The notes beneath the pieces are model-generated. The model searched no databases and was not told the DNA's origin. It saw nothing but the letters and a program-made list of their open reading frames with translations. Source: Paracoccaceae bacterium (GTDB lineage Bacteria > Pseudomonadota > Alphaproteobacteria > Rhodobacterales > Rhodobacteraceae). Taken from it: 64,000 nt of DNA. Position 1 is the stretch's first letter, and each line of letters starts with the position of its first letter. The position numbers were made by a program, and so were the translations under genes. The DNA lies in NCBI GenBank assembly GCA_030697175.1, contig JAUYQR010000011.1, positions 248,001 to 312,000 on the forward strand. Direction: 5' to 3'. This document shows, piece by piece, positions 7,530 through 16,174 of this stretch.

Positions 7530-7689
7530 CACGCCCTCCGTTGAACCTGCCCGCATCACATATGGATGTTACAGACAATTACAGCACCCGGTGCCAAGTA
7601 TTTCACCCGGCACCGCGCCGGGCAGTCTTGCCGCTTTTGCTGCAGTCGCCAAGTCCCGTTTCCGGCACCCGCCCCGCAATTCCTGCTTG

Positions 7690-7730
7690 CAAAGATATCC
7701 CGGGGTGCGCGAGGGGCTGGTCCATGGCGC
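7690..7730. repeat. Degenerate copy of the ATATCCC repeat module
   Basis: TTGCAAAGATATCCCGGGGTG followed by CGCGAGGGGCTGG resembles the TGCAAAAATATCCCACGGG modules at 46.6, 52.8, 57.8 and 62.8 kb, but lacks the GTGAA-loop hairpin. It lies between the panC stop and the coiled-coil gene start. Confidence 0.45.
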
Positions 7731-7742
7731 AGCCCGCTGGCA

Positions 7743-8582
7743 TCACACCGGAATGTTGTCGATCAGGCGCACACCGTCGATCCAGGCGGCGGCCAGCATC
7801 CGGCGCGGGCGGCTGGGGTCGTCCGACGGCATCAGCGTCTCGGCATCGCGCAACTCGATGTATTCCACCCGCTCGAACCCCGCGGCTCGCATGGTTTCCG
7901 CCGCCTCGCGGATCGCCATCCGGTCGGCATGGCCGGCGCGGATGTCATTCGCCGCCGCCGTGATCGCGGCATAGAGCACCGGCGCGCGTCCGCGCCCCGC
8001 CGCCGTCAGACGCATGTTGCGCGAACTCATCGCCAGCCCGTCCGGATCGCGGATCGTCTCGCAGCCAACCACCTCGACCGGCACATTCAGATCGCGCACC
8101 AGCCGCAGCACCACCTGCAACTGCTGCCAGTCCTTCTGCCCGAAATAGCCCCGGTCCGCCAACGACATCCCGAACAGCTTGGTCACCACCGTCGCCACCC
8201 CGTCAAAGTGACCGGGCCGCATGTAGCCTTCCAGCGGCTGCGCCACGCCTTGCATCGTCACGTTGGTGATGAAGCCGTCGGGGTAGACCTCCTCCACCGG
8301 CGGGGCAAAGATCGCGTCCACCGGCACCGTCGCCAGCAGCGCCGCATCCGCATCCTCGCTGCGGGGGTATTTCTTCAGATCCTCGGGGTTGTTGAACTGC
8401 CTCGGGTTGACGAAGATCGTCGTCACCACCCGGTCACACTCCCCCCGCGCCCGCCGCGCAAGGCTCAGATGCCCTTCGTGCAGCGCGCCCATCGTCGGCA
8501 CCACGCCCACCGTTTCGCCCGCCGCCTTCCAGCCGCGCGACAGTGCGCGCAAACCGGCCACCGTCCGGATGATCGGCGTCAT
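7743..8582 (-). CDS. panC: Pantothenate synthetase (pantoate-beta-alanine ligase)
   Basis: It condenses pantoate with beta-alanine using ATP, the last step of pantothenate (vitamin B5, coenzyme A precursor) synthesis in the cytoplasm. The 279-residue protein has the nucleotidyltransferase HIGH motif [11 protein letters not shown] (29-39), the substrate-binding segment FVNPRQFN, the FGQKDWQQ motif and the KMSKS-equivalent MSSRNMRL. The length is typical for the family. ATG at 8582 overlaps the panB stop (ATGA), giving a panB-panC operon. Confidence 0.97.
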   Translation of the reverse strand: MTPIIRTVAGLRALSRGWKAAGETVGVVPTMGALHEGHLSLARRARGECDRVVTTIFVNPRQFNNPEDLKKYPRSEDADAALLATVPVDAIFAPPVEEVYPDGFITNVTMQGVAQPLEGYMRPGHFDGVATVVTKLFGMSLADRGYFGQKDWQQLQVVLRLVRDLNVPVEVVGCETIRDPDGLAMSSRNMRLTAAGRGRAPVLYAAITAAANDIRAGHADRMAIREAAETMRAAGFERVEYIELRDAETLMPSDDPSRPRRMLAAAWIDGVRLIDNIPV

Positions 8583-9409
8583 TTCTTCACCGCAACCACG
8601 TCGGGGAAACTGTGCTCCGCCGCGGGAAACGCACCCGACCGCACATCCGCCGCATAGGCCGCAATCGCCTCGTCCGCAGCCTTGCCCAACTCGGCATAGC
8701 GCTTCACGAACTTCGGGCGGAAATCGGTGAACAGCCCCAGCATGTCATCCACCACCAGCACCTGCCCGTCGCACGCCACCCCCGCGCCGATCCCGATCGT
8801 GGGGATCGTCAGGGCTGCCGTGATCCGCCCGGCCAGCCCCTCCGGCACCTTCTCCAGCACCACCGAAAACGCCCCCGCCGCCTCCACCGCCTTCGCGTCG
8901 GCCATCACCTTGTCGGCCTCGCCGTCGCGGCCCACCACCTTGTAGCCGCCCAGCGTGTTCACCGACTGCGGCGTCAGCCCGACATGCGCCATCACCGGCA
9001 CCCCCCGCGCGGTCAGGAAGGCAATCGTTTCGGCCATATGCACCCCGCCCTCCAGCTTGACCGAAGGCGCCCCGGTTTCCGCGATCAGGCGGCTTGCATT
9101 GCGAAACGCCTGCGCCGGGCTTTCCTCATAGCTGCCGAACGGCATGTCGATCACCGGCATCGCCTTTGCCGCGCCCCGCACCACCGCCCGGCCATGCAGG
9201 ATCATCATCTCCATCGTCACACCCAGCGTCGAGGGCAGACCGTGGATCACCATCCCCACCGAATCTCCCACCAGCACCACATCGCAATGCGCATCGACCA
9301 GCCGCGCCACCGGCGTCGAATACGCCGTCAGCACCACCAGGGGCACACCACCCTTGCGGGCGCGAATATCGGGGGGCAGCACCGGGCGGACGGGGGAAGT
9401 CGCACTCAT
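8579..9409 (-). CDS. panB: 3-methyl-2-oxobutanoate hydroxymethyltransferase
   Basis: It transfers a hydroxymethyl group from 5,10-methylene-tetrahydrofolate to alpha-ketoisovalerate, giving ketopantoate, the first committed step of pantothenate synthesis. The 276-residue protein shows the family blocks [11 protein letters not shown] (Mg ligand Asp), [17 protein letters not shown] and PTIGIGAG. The start at 9409 follows GGAG at normal spacing and gives the expected family length; a longer frame upstream has no homology-like sequence. It overlaps panC downstream by ATGA. The ketopantoate reductase gene (panE) is not in the window. Confidence 0.97.
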   Translation of the reverse strand: MSATSPVRPVLPPDIRARKGGVPLVVLTAYSTPVARLVDAHCDVVLVGDSVGMVIHGLPSTLGVTMEMMILHGRAVVRGAAKAMPVIDMPFGSYEESPAQAFRNASRLIAETGAPSVKLEGGVHMAETIAFLTARGVPVMAHVGLTPQSVNTLGGYKVVGRDGEADKVMADAKAVEAAGAFSVVLEKVPEGLAGRITAALTIPTIGIGAGVACDGQVLVVDDMLGLFTDFRPKFVKRYAELGKAADEAIAAYAADVRSGAFPAAEHSFPDVVAVKK

Positions 9410-9573
9410 CGTCAGGATCTCCGCGCCGGGCAGCTTTGTGCAGTTTTCGTCTTGCCTCACATATGGGCACAGGCGACTTCCCGCTGCAACAAATTTGCGC
9501 CGCAGTGCAGCGGCCCGCGATGGGTTGACCTCGCCGCGCGCCTCGTCGTCAACTGGCCGAAACGGAGTTGCCA

Positions 9574-9915
9574 ATGCCCCTGATCCAGCGCGTCACCCGC
9601 GACGGCACCGTGCCGGAAATCACCCGCCCCGATCCCGCCAGGGTGATCTTCGGCGATCCGGTCCACAGCACATGGAGCCTTGAGCAAACCGACGGCCTTT
9701 ACGCCGGGCTCTGGCAATCAAGCCCCGGCAAATGGCGGATCAGCTATTCCGAATGGGAATATTTCCGCATCCTCTCGGGCTATTCCGTGCTGACCGGCGC
9801 GGATGGCAGCGTGATCCAGCTTCACGCCGGCGACAGCATGATCATCCGCCCCGGCTATGAAGGAACCTGGGAGGTGGTGCAGACCACGCTCAAGGATTAC
9901 GTCATCCGTCTGTAG
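9574..9915 (+). CDS. Cupin_3-family protein (ureidoglycine-aminohydrolase-like cupin), 113 aa
   Basis: A small single-cupin protein of the DUF861/Cupin_3 type: [19 protein letters not shown] matches the first family block, and [15 protein letters not shown] with [19 protein letters not shown] the second. Such proteins often have unknown substrates and may bind a metal poorly because the usual His ligands are replaced. The ATG at 9574 follows ACGGAG. It is divergent from panB and its 3' end overlaps the convergent L,D-transpeptidase gene by 14 bases. Function is unknown. Confidence 0.85.
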   Translation: MPLIQRVTRDGTVPEITRPDPARVIFGDPVHSTWSLEQTDGLYAGLWQSSPGKWRISYSEWEYFRILSGYSVLTGADGSVIQLHAGDSMIIRPGYEGTWEVVQTTLKDYVIRL

Positions 9916-10798
9916 ACGTCGCCACCGTGGACGGCCCCGATGTTCCCGCCGTCACCACCGCGTTTTCCGGCAGCGGCAGCGGGCAATCCTCGGCGGGCAG
10001 ACCCCGGCGCTTGCAGGCCGCCAGACGTTGCTTCTCGTCCCGCTCGCTGGCCTTGGCGATCCTGGCCAGATCCCTTTCCTTCTGCGCGATGGCCTGCGGC
10101 GACTCGGGCACCACGCGGCCATAGGCGTCGTCCATCATCGGTCCTTCGGCAGCAAGGCTTTCCTCCTGCGACCGCACCTTGACCCGCGTGCCGGTATCGA
10201 CCCGGCCATAAAGGTCGATCGCATCCTGATTGAACAGCCGGATGCAGCCCGCGCTGGTGGCATGTCCGATCGAGGCGTTGTCGACCGTGCCGTGAATCCG
10301 GAACATTGTGTCCCGGCCACCCCGGTAAAGATACATCGCCCGCGCGCCCAAGGGGTTCTCAAGCCCCCCCGGCAACCCGCCCGCATAGGCCGCGTAAAGG
10401 TCGGGCCGGGTGCGGATCATGTTCGCCGTGGGTTGCCATGACGGCCACTCCGACTTGCGCCCGATCACACCCGCCCCGCGGAATGAAAGTCCCTCGCGCC
10501 CGACAGCGATGGGGTAGCGGATCGCCCGACCACCCTCCAGCACGTAGTAAAGCTTGCGCGCAAAGGTATCGACCACGATCATCCCCGGCGCGTCATCAGC
10601 GGTATAGGCCACCTCTTCGCGGCGGTTGCCTTCAAAGAGGTATTTTTCCGGCACCGGCTGGATGAAGAACTCGCCGTCCTGCACCCCTTCGTATCCGGGC
10701 ACTTCAACCTCAGCGGTGGATTGCGTGGGGCTGCCGGCACAGGCGGCCAGCAATGGCAGGGCAAGGATCGCAGCGATCCGGGCAAAGGAGATGTTCAC
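9902..10798 (-). CDS. L,D-transpeptidase lipoprotein (ErfK/YbiS/YkuD family)
   Basis: It is a periplasmic YkuD-domain enzyme expected to form 3-3 peptidoglycan cross-links or attach proteins to peptidoglycan. A lipoprotein signal ends at LPLLAAC with Cys20 as the lipidated residue. The catalytic block is IHGT (His169), then SIGHATSAGCIRL with His179 and the nucleophile Cys185. A substrate-side segment RKLYYVLEGGRAIRYPIAVG (81-100) is typical. The C-terminal 60 residues after the domain are charged and then low-complexity. The 3' end overlaps the convergent cupin gene. Confidence 0.93.
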   Translation of the reverse strand: MNISFARIAAILALPLLAACAGSPTQSTAEVEVPGYEGVQDGEFFIQPVPEKYLFEGNRREEVAYTADDAPGMIVVDTFARKLYYVLEGGRAIRYPIAVGREGLSFRGAGVIGRKSEWPSWQPTANMIRTRPDLYAAYAGGLPGGLENPLGARAMYLYRGGRDTMFRIHGTVDNASIGHATSAGCIRLFNQDAIDLYGRVDTGTRVKVRSQEESLAAEGPMMDDAYGRVVPESPQAIAQKERDLARIAKASERDEKQRLAACKRRGLPAEDCPLPLPENAVVTAGTSGPSTVATSTDG

Positions 10799-11024
10799 TG
10801 GGCAGACTCGAGGTTAGGGGCAACTGCCTCACCTTGCGCCACGCTCGGACCCGCCCGTCAACCCCTGATGGATCGAAATTTCCCGAATCCTTACAATACC
10901 AGAGGGCGCGCGCCCGATTCGGATCGGTTTCCGTTCTGACCCTGCGAGGCGGCGCGATACGTCGGGCCGTTTCTGTGATAATCCTGATGTCCGACCCCGA
11001 TCCGGGGCGAGGCAAGGGGTCCAC

Positions 11025-11279
11025 ATGGGTATCGAAGCACTAATCGTCTTTCTGATCATCGGCGCGGTCGCAGGCTGGCTGGCCGGCCTGATCGTCAAGG
11101 GCTACGGCTACGGTCTTGTCGGCAACATCGTTGTCGGAATCGTCGGCGCCTTCATCGCGGGCTTTCTTCTGCCGCGCGCCGGGTTCGGCATGGGCGGCGG
11201 TATTCCTGGCGCGATCCTCTCCGCCACTATCGGCGCGGTGATTCTCCTGCTGCTGATCCGCCTGATCAAACGCGCCTGA
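11025..11279 (+). CDS. GlsB/YeaQ/YmgE-family stress-response membrane protein
   Basis: An 84-residue inner-membrane protein with three hydrophobic segments (about residues 4-24, 28-50, 58-79) and the glycine-rich pattern IIGAVAGWLAGLIVKGYGYG characteristic of the transglycosylase-associated GlsB/YeaQ family. Its biochemical role is not established; relatives are induced by general or envelope stress. The start is supported by AAGGGG ahead of ATG. It stands alone, divergent from the L,D-transpeptidase gene, with a GC-rich hairpin at 11285-11307 just after its stop. Confidence 0.93.
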   Translation: MGIEALIVFLIIGAVAGWLAGLIVKGYGYGLVGNIVVGIVGAFIAGFLLPRAGFGMGGGIPGAILSATIGAVILLLLIRLIKRA

Positions 11280-11284
11280 AGGGC

Positions 11285-11307
11285 CGGGCCGGCCAGCATC
11301 CGGCCCG
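11285..11307 (+). terminator. GC-rich hairpin after the GlsB-like gene
   Basis: CGGGCCGG (11285-11292) pairs with CCGGCCCG (11300-11307) across a 7-base loop. No T-tract follows, so factor-independent termination is doubtful, but the position six bases after the stop fits a transcript-end hairpin. Confidence 0.45.
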
Positions 11308-11356
11308 ACACACACATCCAACCGCTGCAAGGACGGGCGCAATCCCTGCTGGATGG

Positions 11357-11692
11357 TCAGGGCCTGAGGCTGTAGCGGTCGGCTTCCTCGAACACGTCGA
11401 TGGCCCGCGTCCCCGCTGCGATCGTCCCGCCATGCTGCACGCCCGCGGGAATCGAATAGCTGTCGCCCGGACGGTAGATCCTGGTCCGGCCACCAATGGT
11501 AAGCTCGATCTCGCCTTCGACCACCGTGCCCCACTGCGCGCCGTGCGAATGCATCGGAAGCGTCATCGGTTTGTGGAACGTGAAGAACACCACCAGCGCC
11601 GCATCCGACCGCACGACGGCCGTCGTCACCACGTCATCGGGAAACGGCACGTCGATAGCGGCCAATGCGTTGATGAAATCCGGGTAGGGCAT
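11357..11692 (-). CDS. Cupin_2 domain protein, 111 aa
   Basis: A single-domain cupin with the metal-binding pattern PMHSHGAQWGTVVEGEIELT (first motif with two His and a Glu) and PAGVQHGG (second motif with His). Most such proteins bind Fe, Mn or Ni and act as dioxygenases, isomerases or sensors; the substrate cannot be read from the sequence. It has no close operon partner: the creatinase gene lies upstream on the same strand but is separated by a terminator at 11796-11822. Confidence 0.88.
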   Translation of the reverse strand: MPYPDFINALAAIDVPFPDDVVTTAVVRSDAALVVFFTFHKPMTLPMHSHGAQWGTVVEGEIELTIGGRTRIYRPGDSYSIPAGVQHGGTIAAGTRAIDVFEEADRYSLRP

Positions 11693-11795
11693 GATGCTTC
11701 CTCCTGCCGTTGTGTCGCTCGACAGGTCATTGGCGGCAAATGTGGCCTTCGATGCAAGGATCGATTCTTGCCAGCGGCGTTTGGACCAAGCCGTG

Positions 11796-11822
11796 AAAAC
11801 GCCCGCCCCGCAAAGGGCGGGC
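11796..11822 (-). terminator. Rho-independent terminator of the creatinase gene
   Basis: On the leftward strand, GCCCGCCC (11822-11815) pairs with GGGCGGGC (11808-11801) across a TTTGCG loop and is followed by GTTTTC. It begins eight bases past the creatinase stop. Confidence 0.75.
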
Positions 11823-11829
11823 GCGGGTC

Positions 11830-13044
11830 TTACGCCACCACGTTGAACGCAGGCCCATAGGGGTAATGCGTGATGTCCTCGGGCTCGTCCTCGGTCACGA
11901 CAAAGATGTCATGCTCGCGGTAGCCGCCCGCCCCCGGCATCCCTTCGGGGATCGTCAGCATCGGCTCCATCGAGATCACCATCCCCGGCTCCAGCACCGT
12001 GTCGATATCCTCGCGCAGTTCCAGCGCCGCCTCGCGGCCATAGTAGTGCGACAGGATGCCAAAGCTGTGGCCATAGCCGAAGGTCCGGTATTGCAGCATC
12101 TGCCGCTCGGCCAGGAACTCGTTGATCTTCATGGTGATCTCGGCGCAACTTGCGCCGGGCTTCAGCAGCTTCATGCCGAATTCGTGGCTGTCGATGTTGG
12201 TCTGCCACACCCGCATCGAGGCATCATCCACCTCGCCCACGAACAGCGTCCGCTCCAGCGCGGTGTAGTAGCCCGAAATCATCGGAAAGCAGTTCAAGGA
12301 CAGGATGTCGCCATGCTTCAGCTTGCGGTTCGTCACCGGGTTGTGCGCGCCATCGGTGTTGATCCCCGACTGGAACCAGACCCAGGTGTCGCGGTATTCG
12401 GCATCGGGGAACCGCCTGGCAATCTCGCGTTCCATCGCGTCACGCCCGGCGATGGAAACCTCCAGCTCGGTCGCGCCAACCTTGATCGCCTCGCGGATCG
12501 CATAGCCGCCCACATCGGCGACGTTCGCGCCATGCTTGATCATGGTGATTTCCGCAGGGGATTTCATCATCCGCTGGTGCATCGTCGCGGGGGCGATGTC
12601 CATGCCCCGCTTCGGCTTCAGGAACGTGTTCAGCTTCTCCATCCGTTCCACCGTCAGATGGTCCGCCTCGCAGCCGATCGCCTTGCCCTCACCCGTGACC
12701 GAAGCCACCGCGCGCCACATGTTGTCGCGCGTCCAGTCGGTGTAGGTGATGTTGTCGGCAATCGACCGGCGCCATGGCTGGCCCGCATCAATGCCCGCCG
12801 AAATCGTCACACATTCGGCCTTTGTCACCACGCAGGCATAAGGCCGCCCGAACGAGCAATACAGAAACCCCGAATAATAGGCGACGTTGTGCATCGAGGT
12901 CAGCACCACGGCGTCCAGTTCGTGCAGCTCCATGATCTCGCGCAGGCCTTCCAGCCGGTCGTGATATTCCTGGTCGGCAAACGGCAGCGTGTCCTTCGCT
13001 CCACCATTGTGGAAACGATACATCGCGGGTCGGTTCAGTGTCAT
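11830..13044 (-). CDS. Creatinase (creatine amidinohydrolase)
   Basis: It hydrolyses creatine to sarcosine and urea. The 404-residue length and many blocks match Pseudomonas creatinase: YYSGFLYCSFGRPYA, WFQSGINTDGAHNPVT with the catalytic His234 (His232 in Pseudomonas), GDILSLNCFPMISGYYTALE, YRTFGYGHSFGILSHYYGRE and GAGGYREHDI. The pita-bread fold is shared with M24 aminopeptidases, but these creatinase-specific stretches make a peptidase unlikely. ATG at 13044 follows GGAGGT. No creatininase, sarcosine oxidase or urease gene is nearby, so it is an orphan. Confidence 0.92.
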   Translation of the reverse strand: MTLNRPAMYRFHNGGAKDTLPFADQEYHDRLEGLREIMELHELDAVVLTSMHNVAYYSGFLYCSFGRPYACVVTKAECVTISAGIDAGQPWRRSIADNITYTDWTRDNMWRAVASVTGEGKAIGCEADHLTVERMEKLNTFLKPKRGMDIAPATMHQRMMKSPAEITMIKHGANVADVGGYAIREAIKVGATELEVSIAGRDAMEREIARRFPDAEYRDTWVWFQSGINTDGAHNPVTNRKLKHGDILSLNCFPMISGYYTALERTLFVGEVDDASMRVWQTNIDSHEFGMKLLKPGASCAEITMKINEFLAERQMLQYRTFGYGHSFGILSHYYGREAALELREDIDTVLEPGMVISMEPMLTIPEGMPGAGGYREHDIFVVTEDEPEDITHYPYGPAFNVVA

Positions 13045-13291
13045 GTCAGACCTCCGTCACGGGGATACGCCACGCGGAACCCCGAAAGGTCCCGGCGTAC
13101 AGGACGGACGCAAGGTCACCCTTGCAAGCAACGGGGAAACACCCCCTGCGGCGACGCCATCGCCACGGCTCGCCTTTTCACTGCATGAAAATGGGCCGTT
13201 TGGCAAGCAAAAGCCGAATTCTCACCCGCGTCGGGTTGCGCCACGCCATTCGCTCCCCATCTAACACCCAAACATCGACAGGAGGACCGCG

Positions 13292-13633
13292 ATGCGCTGC
13301 CCGGTAGACAATGAGACCCTCGTGATGGCCGACCGTGGCGGGGTGGAAATCGACTATTGCCCGAAATGCCGCGGCGTCTGGCTGGACCGGGGCGAGTTGG
13401 ACAAGATCATCGAACGCGCTGCAGGTGACGCCGCTCCGGTGCAAGCCGCCGTGAGCGCGCCCCGCCATGCGCCTCAACCGCAGGCCGCTCCGGTCTATCA
13501 GCCCGAACCCCCGCGCGCGCCACAATACCGCGACGGCGACCGCCGCCGGGACTACGACGACGATGACGACCACAAGTACGGCTACGGCAAGAAGCGCAAG
13601 AAAAGCATCCTCGGCGAGATTTTCGACTTCTGA
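13292..13633 (+). CDS. zf-TFIIB zinc-ribbon protein, 113 aa
   Basis: The N-terminal 45 residues form a zinc ribbon: MRCPVDNETL and IDYCPKCRGVWLDRGELDKI supply the Cys pair CPxD and CPKC, the signature of the bacterial zf-TFIIB family. The middle is Pro/Ala/Gln-rich and the C-terminus has a run of Asp then a basic stretch (YGYGKKRKKSILGEIFDF). AGGAGG precedes ATG. Members are usually annotated only by the zinc ribbon, and the function is unknown. It is divergent from the creatinase gene. Confidence 0.9.
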   Translation: MRCPVDNETLVMADRGGVEIDYCPKCRGVWLDRGELDKIIERAAGDAAPVQAAVSAPRHAPQPQAAPVYQPEPPRAPQYRDGDRRRDYDDDDDHKYGYGKKRKKSILGEIFDF

Positions 13634-13719
13634 AAAGCCACGCTCCGCTGCCGTCACGGCAGCGCCCGCCCCCGGTCGCGCCATCGGCGCGGACCAGGGC
13701 CGGGCGCGGTTGCGTGCCG

Positions 13720-14142
13720 TCACTTCACCTGAAGCGTCTCAAGATAGCTTACCACCGACAGCACCCTGCCTTGGGTGACCATCGCGGCATCCTTGGGGTC
13801 GATCAAGCGGCTTTCCAGCGCTTCGGTCATGAAATAGTCACCCCAGATCGGCATCTCGGTCTGTCCGTGCGCCTGAATATCCCGGCGCCCGTAAATCGCC
13901 TCGATAACCCGCTCGGCCGGAAACACGCCGTTGTTGCCCTGCGAAAGCAGCTTCAAGTCGGCCGGCGGCTGCGTGAAAAGCGCGCCCACCTTGCCGTCCC
14001 CGCCTCCCGTGTCGCCGTGGCATACCGCGCAATGATCCTTGTAGATCAAGGCGCCGAACGCCGCATCTTGTGCATGGGCCGCCGAACCACCCAACAAGGC
14101 GGCAACCCCCGCCATGCAAAACAGACTCAGTTCTGGTTTCAT
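13720..14142 (-). CDS. Periplasmic c-type cytochrome, 140 aa
   Basis: A class I monohaem cytochrome c with a cleavable signal peptide (cleavage after GSAAHA, residue 24) and one haem-binding motif CAVCH (38-42). The axial Met candidate is in QTEMPIWGDYF. It should carry electrons in the periplasm; partners are not identifiable, because the neighbours are an SDR and a zinc-ribbon gene. The ATG at 14142 follows GGAGGA. It is short and complete. Confidence 0.92.
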   Translation of the reverse strand: MKPELSLFCMAGVAALLGGSAAHAQDAAFGALIYKDHCAVCHGDTGGGDGKVGALFTQPPADLKLLSQGNNGVFPAERVIEAIYGRRDIQAHGQTEMPIWGDYFMTEALESRLIDPKDAAMVTQGRVLSVVSYLETLQVK

Positions 14143-14225
14143 GACAAATCCTCCCGCCCGGAAATCTGGGCCGGGGCGGGAGCGTTGGCATTGACGGGCG
14201 TCAACGAGCGCGCGTCGAGGCGGTG

Positions 14226-14927
14226 TTACACCGACCGCGTGACCCCGCCGTCCACGCGCAGATTCTGCCCGGTGATATACCCCGCCCCGTCTGACGCAAG
14301 GAAACTGACCGTCGCGGCAATCTCCTCCACCCGGCCATAGCGCCCCATCGGGATCCGCGCCCGGAACTCCTCCTTCTCGGGCAGGCTGTCGATGAACCCC
14401 GGCAGGATGTTGTTCATCCGGATCCCCTGCGCCGCATACTTGTCGGCGAAGAGCTTGGTGAACACCGCCAGCCCCGCCCGCGCCACGGCCGAGGTGGGAA
14501 ACATCGGGTCCGGCTCGAAGGTCGCAAAGGTAGTGATGTTGATGATGCTGCCGCCGGTGCCTTGGCGTTCCATGATCGGCGTCACTGCCCGCGTCGGGCG
14601 CACCGCCGACAGGAAGTAGATGTCGATCCCCTGATGCCAGGTCTCGTCCGATATTTCCAGCAGGGGCGCACGCGGCCCGTGACCTGCGCTGTTCACCAGC
14701 ACGTCAATCCGCCCGAACCTTGCCATCACCGCATCGACCAGCCGCTGCACATCGTCGTTCGACTGGTTCGATCCGGTGATGCCGACGCCCCCCAGACTTT
14801 CCGCCAGCGCCTGCCCCTTGCCGGATGACGACAGGACGCCCACCGCAAAGCCGTCCGCCGCCAGCCGCCGCGCCGCCGCAGCCCCCATCCCCGACCCGCC
14901 CGCCGTGATCACCGCAACCTTCTGCAT
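14226..14927 (-). CDS. SDR-family protein lacking the usual catalytic Tyr and Lys
   Basis: This is a Rossmann-fold short-chain dehydrogenase of 233 residues. The dinucleotide motif is TAGGSGMG near the N-terminus, NSAG marks strand 4, and NNILPGFIDS and YITGQNLRVDGG mark the C-terminal family blocks. The position of the YxxxK catalytic pair reads SAVARAGL, so both Tyr and Lys are substituted (S and R). It may be a non-redox or atypical SDR, or use other residues. The start at 14927 follows AGGGGGA and matches the family N-terminus. Substrate unknown. Confidence 0.88.
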   Translation of the reverse strand: MQKVAVITAGGSGMGAAAARRLAADGFAVGVLSSSGKGQALAESLGGVGITGSNQSNDDVQRLVDAVMARFGRIDVLVNSAGHGPRAPLLEISDETWHQGIDIYFLSAVRPTRAVTPIMERQGTGGSIINITTFATFEPDPMFPTSAVARAGLAVFTKLFADKYAAQGIRMNNILPGFIDSLPEKEEFRARIPMGRYGRVEEIAATVSFLASDGAGYITGQNLRVDGGVTRSV

Positions 14928-14986
14928 CGCATCCCCCTGTTCCAGACACTCTGGATCATCCCCGCCCACCCCCAAGTCAAGCGCTT

Positions 14987-15009
14987 CCCTCCCCCCGCGT
15001 GGGGGAGGG
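14987..15009. repeat. GC-rich palindromic repeat in a divergent spacer
   Basis: CCCTCCCCC (14987-14995), CGCGT, GGGGGAGGG (15001-15009), followed by GAGGGTGGGGGG. It is the same family as the five copies between 1.6 and 2.5 kb. Here it lies between the divergent SDR and P1-peptidase genes. Confidence 0.9.
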
Positions 15010-15094
15010 AGAGGGTGGGGGGCCGCCGCAGCCGAACCGCCCCCTTGCCGAACCACCCCGTTTGCGTCCCTAATCCCGCCAAAAGGAAGCCCCC

Positions 15095-16105
15095 ATGCGC
15101 CCCGGCCTACGCAACCTCATCACCGATGTCCCCGGCCTCCGCGTCGGCCATGCGCAGGACTTGAGCCTCCGCTCCGGCTGCACCGTCCTCACCGCCGACG
15201 CCCCCTTCACCGCCGCCGTCCACATCATGGGCGGCGCGCCCGGCACGCGTGAGACCGACCTCCTCGCCCCCGACCGCCTGGTGCAAAAGGCCGATGCCCT
15301 CGTCCTCTCCGGCGGCTCCGCCTTCGGGCTCGACGCCGCCTCCGGCGCGGCCGATGCCTTGCGCGCATTGGACCGGGGCTTCCCCGTCGGCCCGGTCCGG
15401 GTTCCCATCGTCCCTGCCGCCATTCTGTTCGACCTTCTGAACGGCGGCGACAAGGCATGGGACCGCAACCCCTACCACGCCCTTGGCCGCGCCGCCCTCA
15501 CCGCAGCCCTCACCGCCGCCGCCACCGATTTCGCCCTCGGCACCGCCGGCGCCGGTTTCGGCGCCACCACCGACCGCCTCAAGGGCGGCCTCGGCTCGGC
15601 CTCCGCGATCCTCCCCTCCGGCATCACCGTCGGCGCGCTGGTCGCGGTCAATTCGCTCGGCTCCGTCACGGTGGGCGACGGCCCCCACTTCTGGGCCGCC
15701 CCGTGGGAAGAAGGTGCCGAATTCGGTGGCCTCGGCCCCGCCCCGACCTACCCCCGCGCCGACGCCCCCCAACCCACCAAGCGCCGGGGCGAGGCCACCA
15801 CCATCGCCATCGTCGCCACCGATGCCGCCCTCACCAGACCCCAGGCCCAGCGCATGGCCACCGCCGCGCATGACGGCATGGCCCGCGCCATCCTGCCCAG
15901 CCACACGCTGCTCGATGGGGATCTCGTCTTTGCCGCCGCCACAGGCGCCCGCCCGCTGTCAGACGAGGCGACCGACAGCTTTCAGATCGGCCACGCCGCC
16001 GCCACCTGCCTCGCCCGCGCCATCGCCCGCGCGGTGTTCATGGCAAGCGCAGCCGAGGGCGACCTGCAGCCAACCTACCACGCACGCTTTGGCCGCAGGG
16101 GTTAA
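15095..16105 (+). CDS. P1-family (S58/DmpA-like) aminopeptidase
   Basis: A 336-residue member of peptidase family S58, an Ntn-hydrolase-like fold that matures by self-cleavage. Family blocks are ITDVPGLRVGHAQD at the N-terminus, GGAPGTRETDLL, LSGGSAFGLDAASG, GTAGAGFGATT and VAVNSLGSVTVGD near the maturation site. Members release N-terminal residues or act on small amides; the substrate here is unknown. No signal peptide is visible. Its end converges on moaE, with a 17-bp palindrome between them. Confidence 0.92.
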   Translation: MRPGLRNLITDVPGLRVGHAQDLSLRSGCTVLTADAPFTAAVHIMGGAPGTRETDLLAPDRLVQKADALVLSGGSAFGLDAASGAADALRALDRGFPVGPVRVPIVPAAILFDLLNGGDKAWDRNPYHALGRAALTAALTAAATDFALGTAGAGFGATTDRLKGGLGSASAILPSGITVGALVAVNSLGSVTVGDGPHFWAAPWEEGAEFGGLGPAPTYPRADAPQPTKRRGEATTIAIVATDAALTRPQAQRMATAAHDGMARAILPSHTLLDGDLVFAAATGARPLSDEATDSFQIGHAAATCLARAIARAVFMASAAEGDLQPTYHARFGRRG

Positions 16106-16157
16106 CAATCCCCCAACGCACCCGCCTAACTTGTTGATTTCATATGCCGCCGGCTAA

Positions 16158-16174
16158 TGTCCCACCGTGGGACA
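16158..16174. repeat. 17-bp palindrome TGTCCCACCGTGGGACA
   Basis: A perfect inverted repeat (TGTCCCAC, C, GTGGGACA) adjoins the moaE stop codon. The identical 17 bp occurs at 63109-63125 beside the stop of the transaminase gene. Here no T-tract follows on either strand, so termination alone does not explain it. Confidence 0.9.

Noticed and set aside
5250-7544. 764-codon open frame on the rightward strand opposite the operon
   Set aside because: It mirrors two leftward genes with good start sites and coiled-coil sequence. The protein is Arg/His/Leu-rich low complexity, typical of antisense frames in GC-rich DNA.
11830-13044. Xaa-Pro aminopeptidase (M24)
   Set aside because: The fold is shared, but creatinase-specific blocks and length match much better and M24 metal ligands are not evident.
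13647-13663. Terminator after the zinc-ribbon gene
   Set aside because: GCTGCCGT/ACGGCAGC is a perfect dyad but has a one-base centre and no T-tract, so support is too weak.
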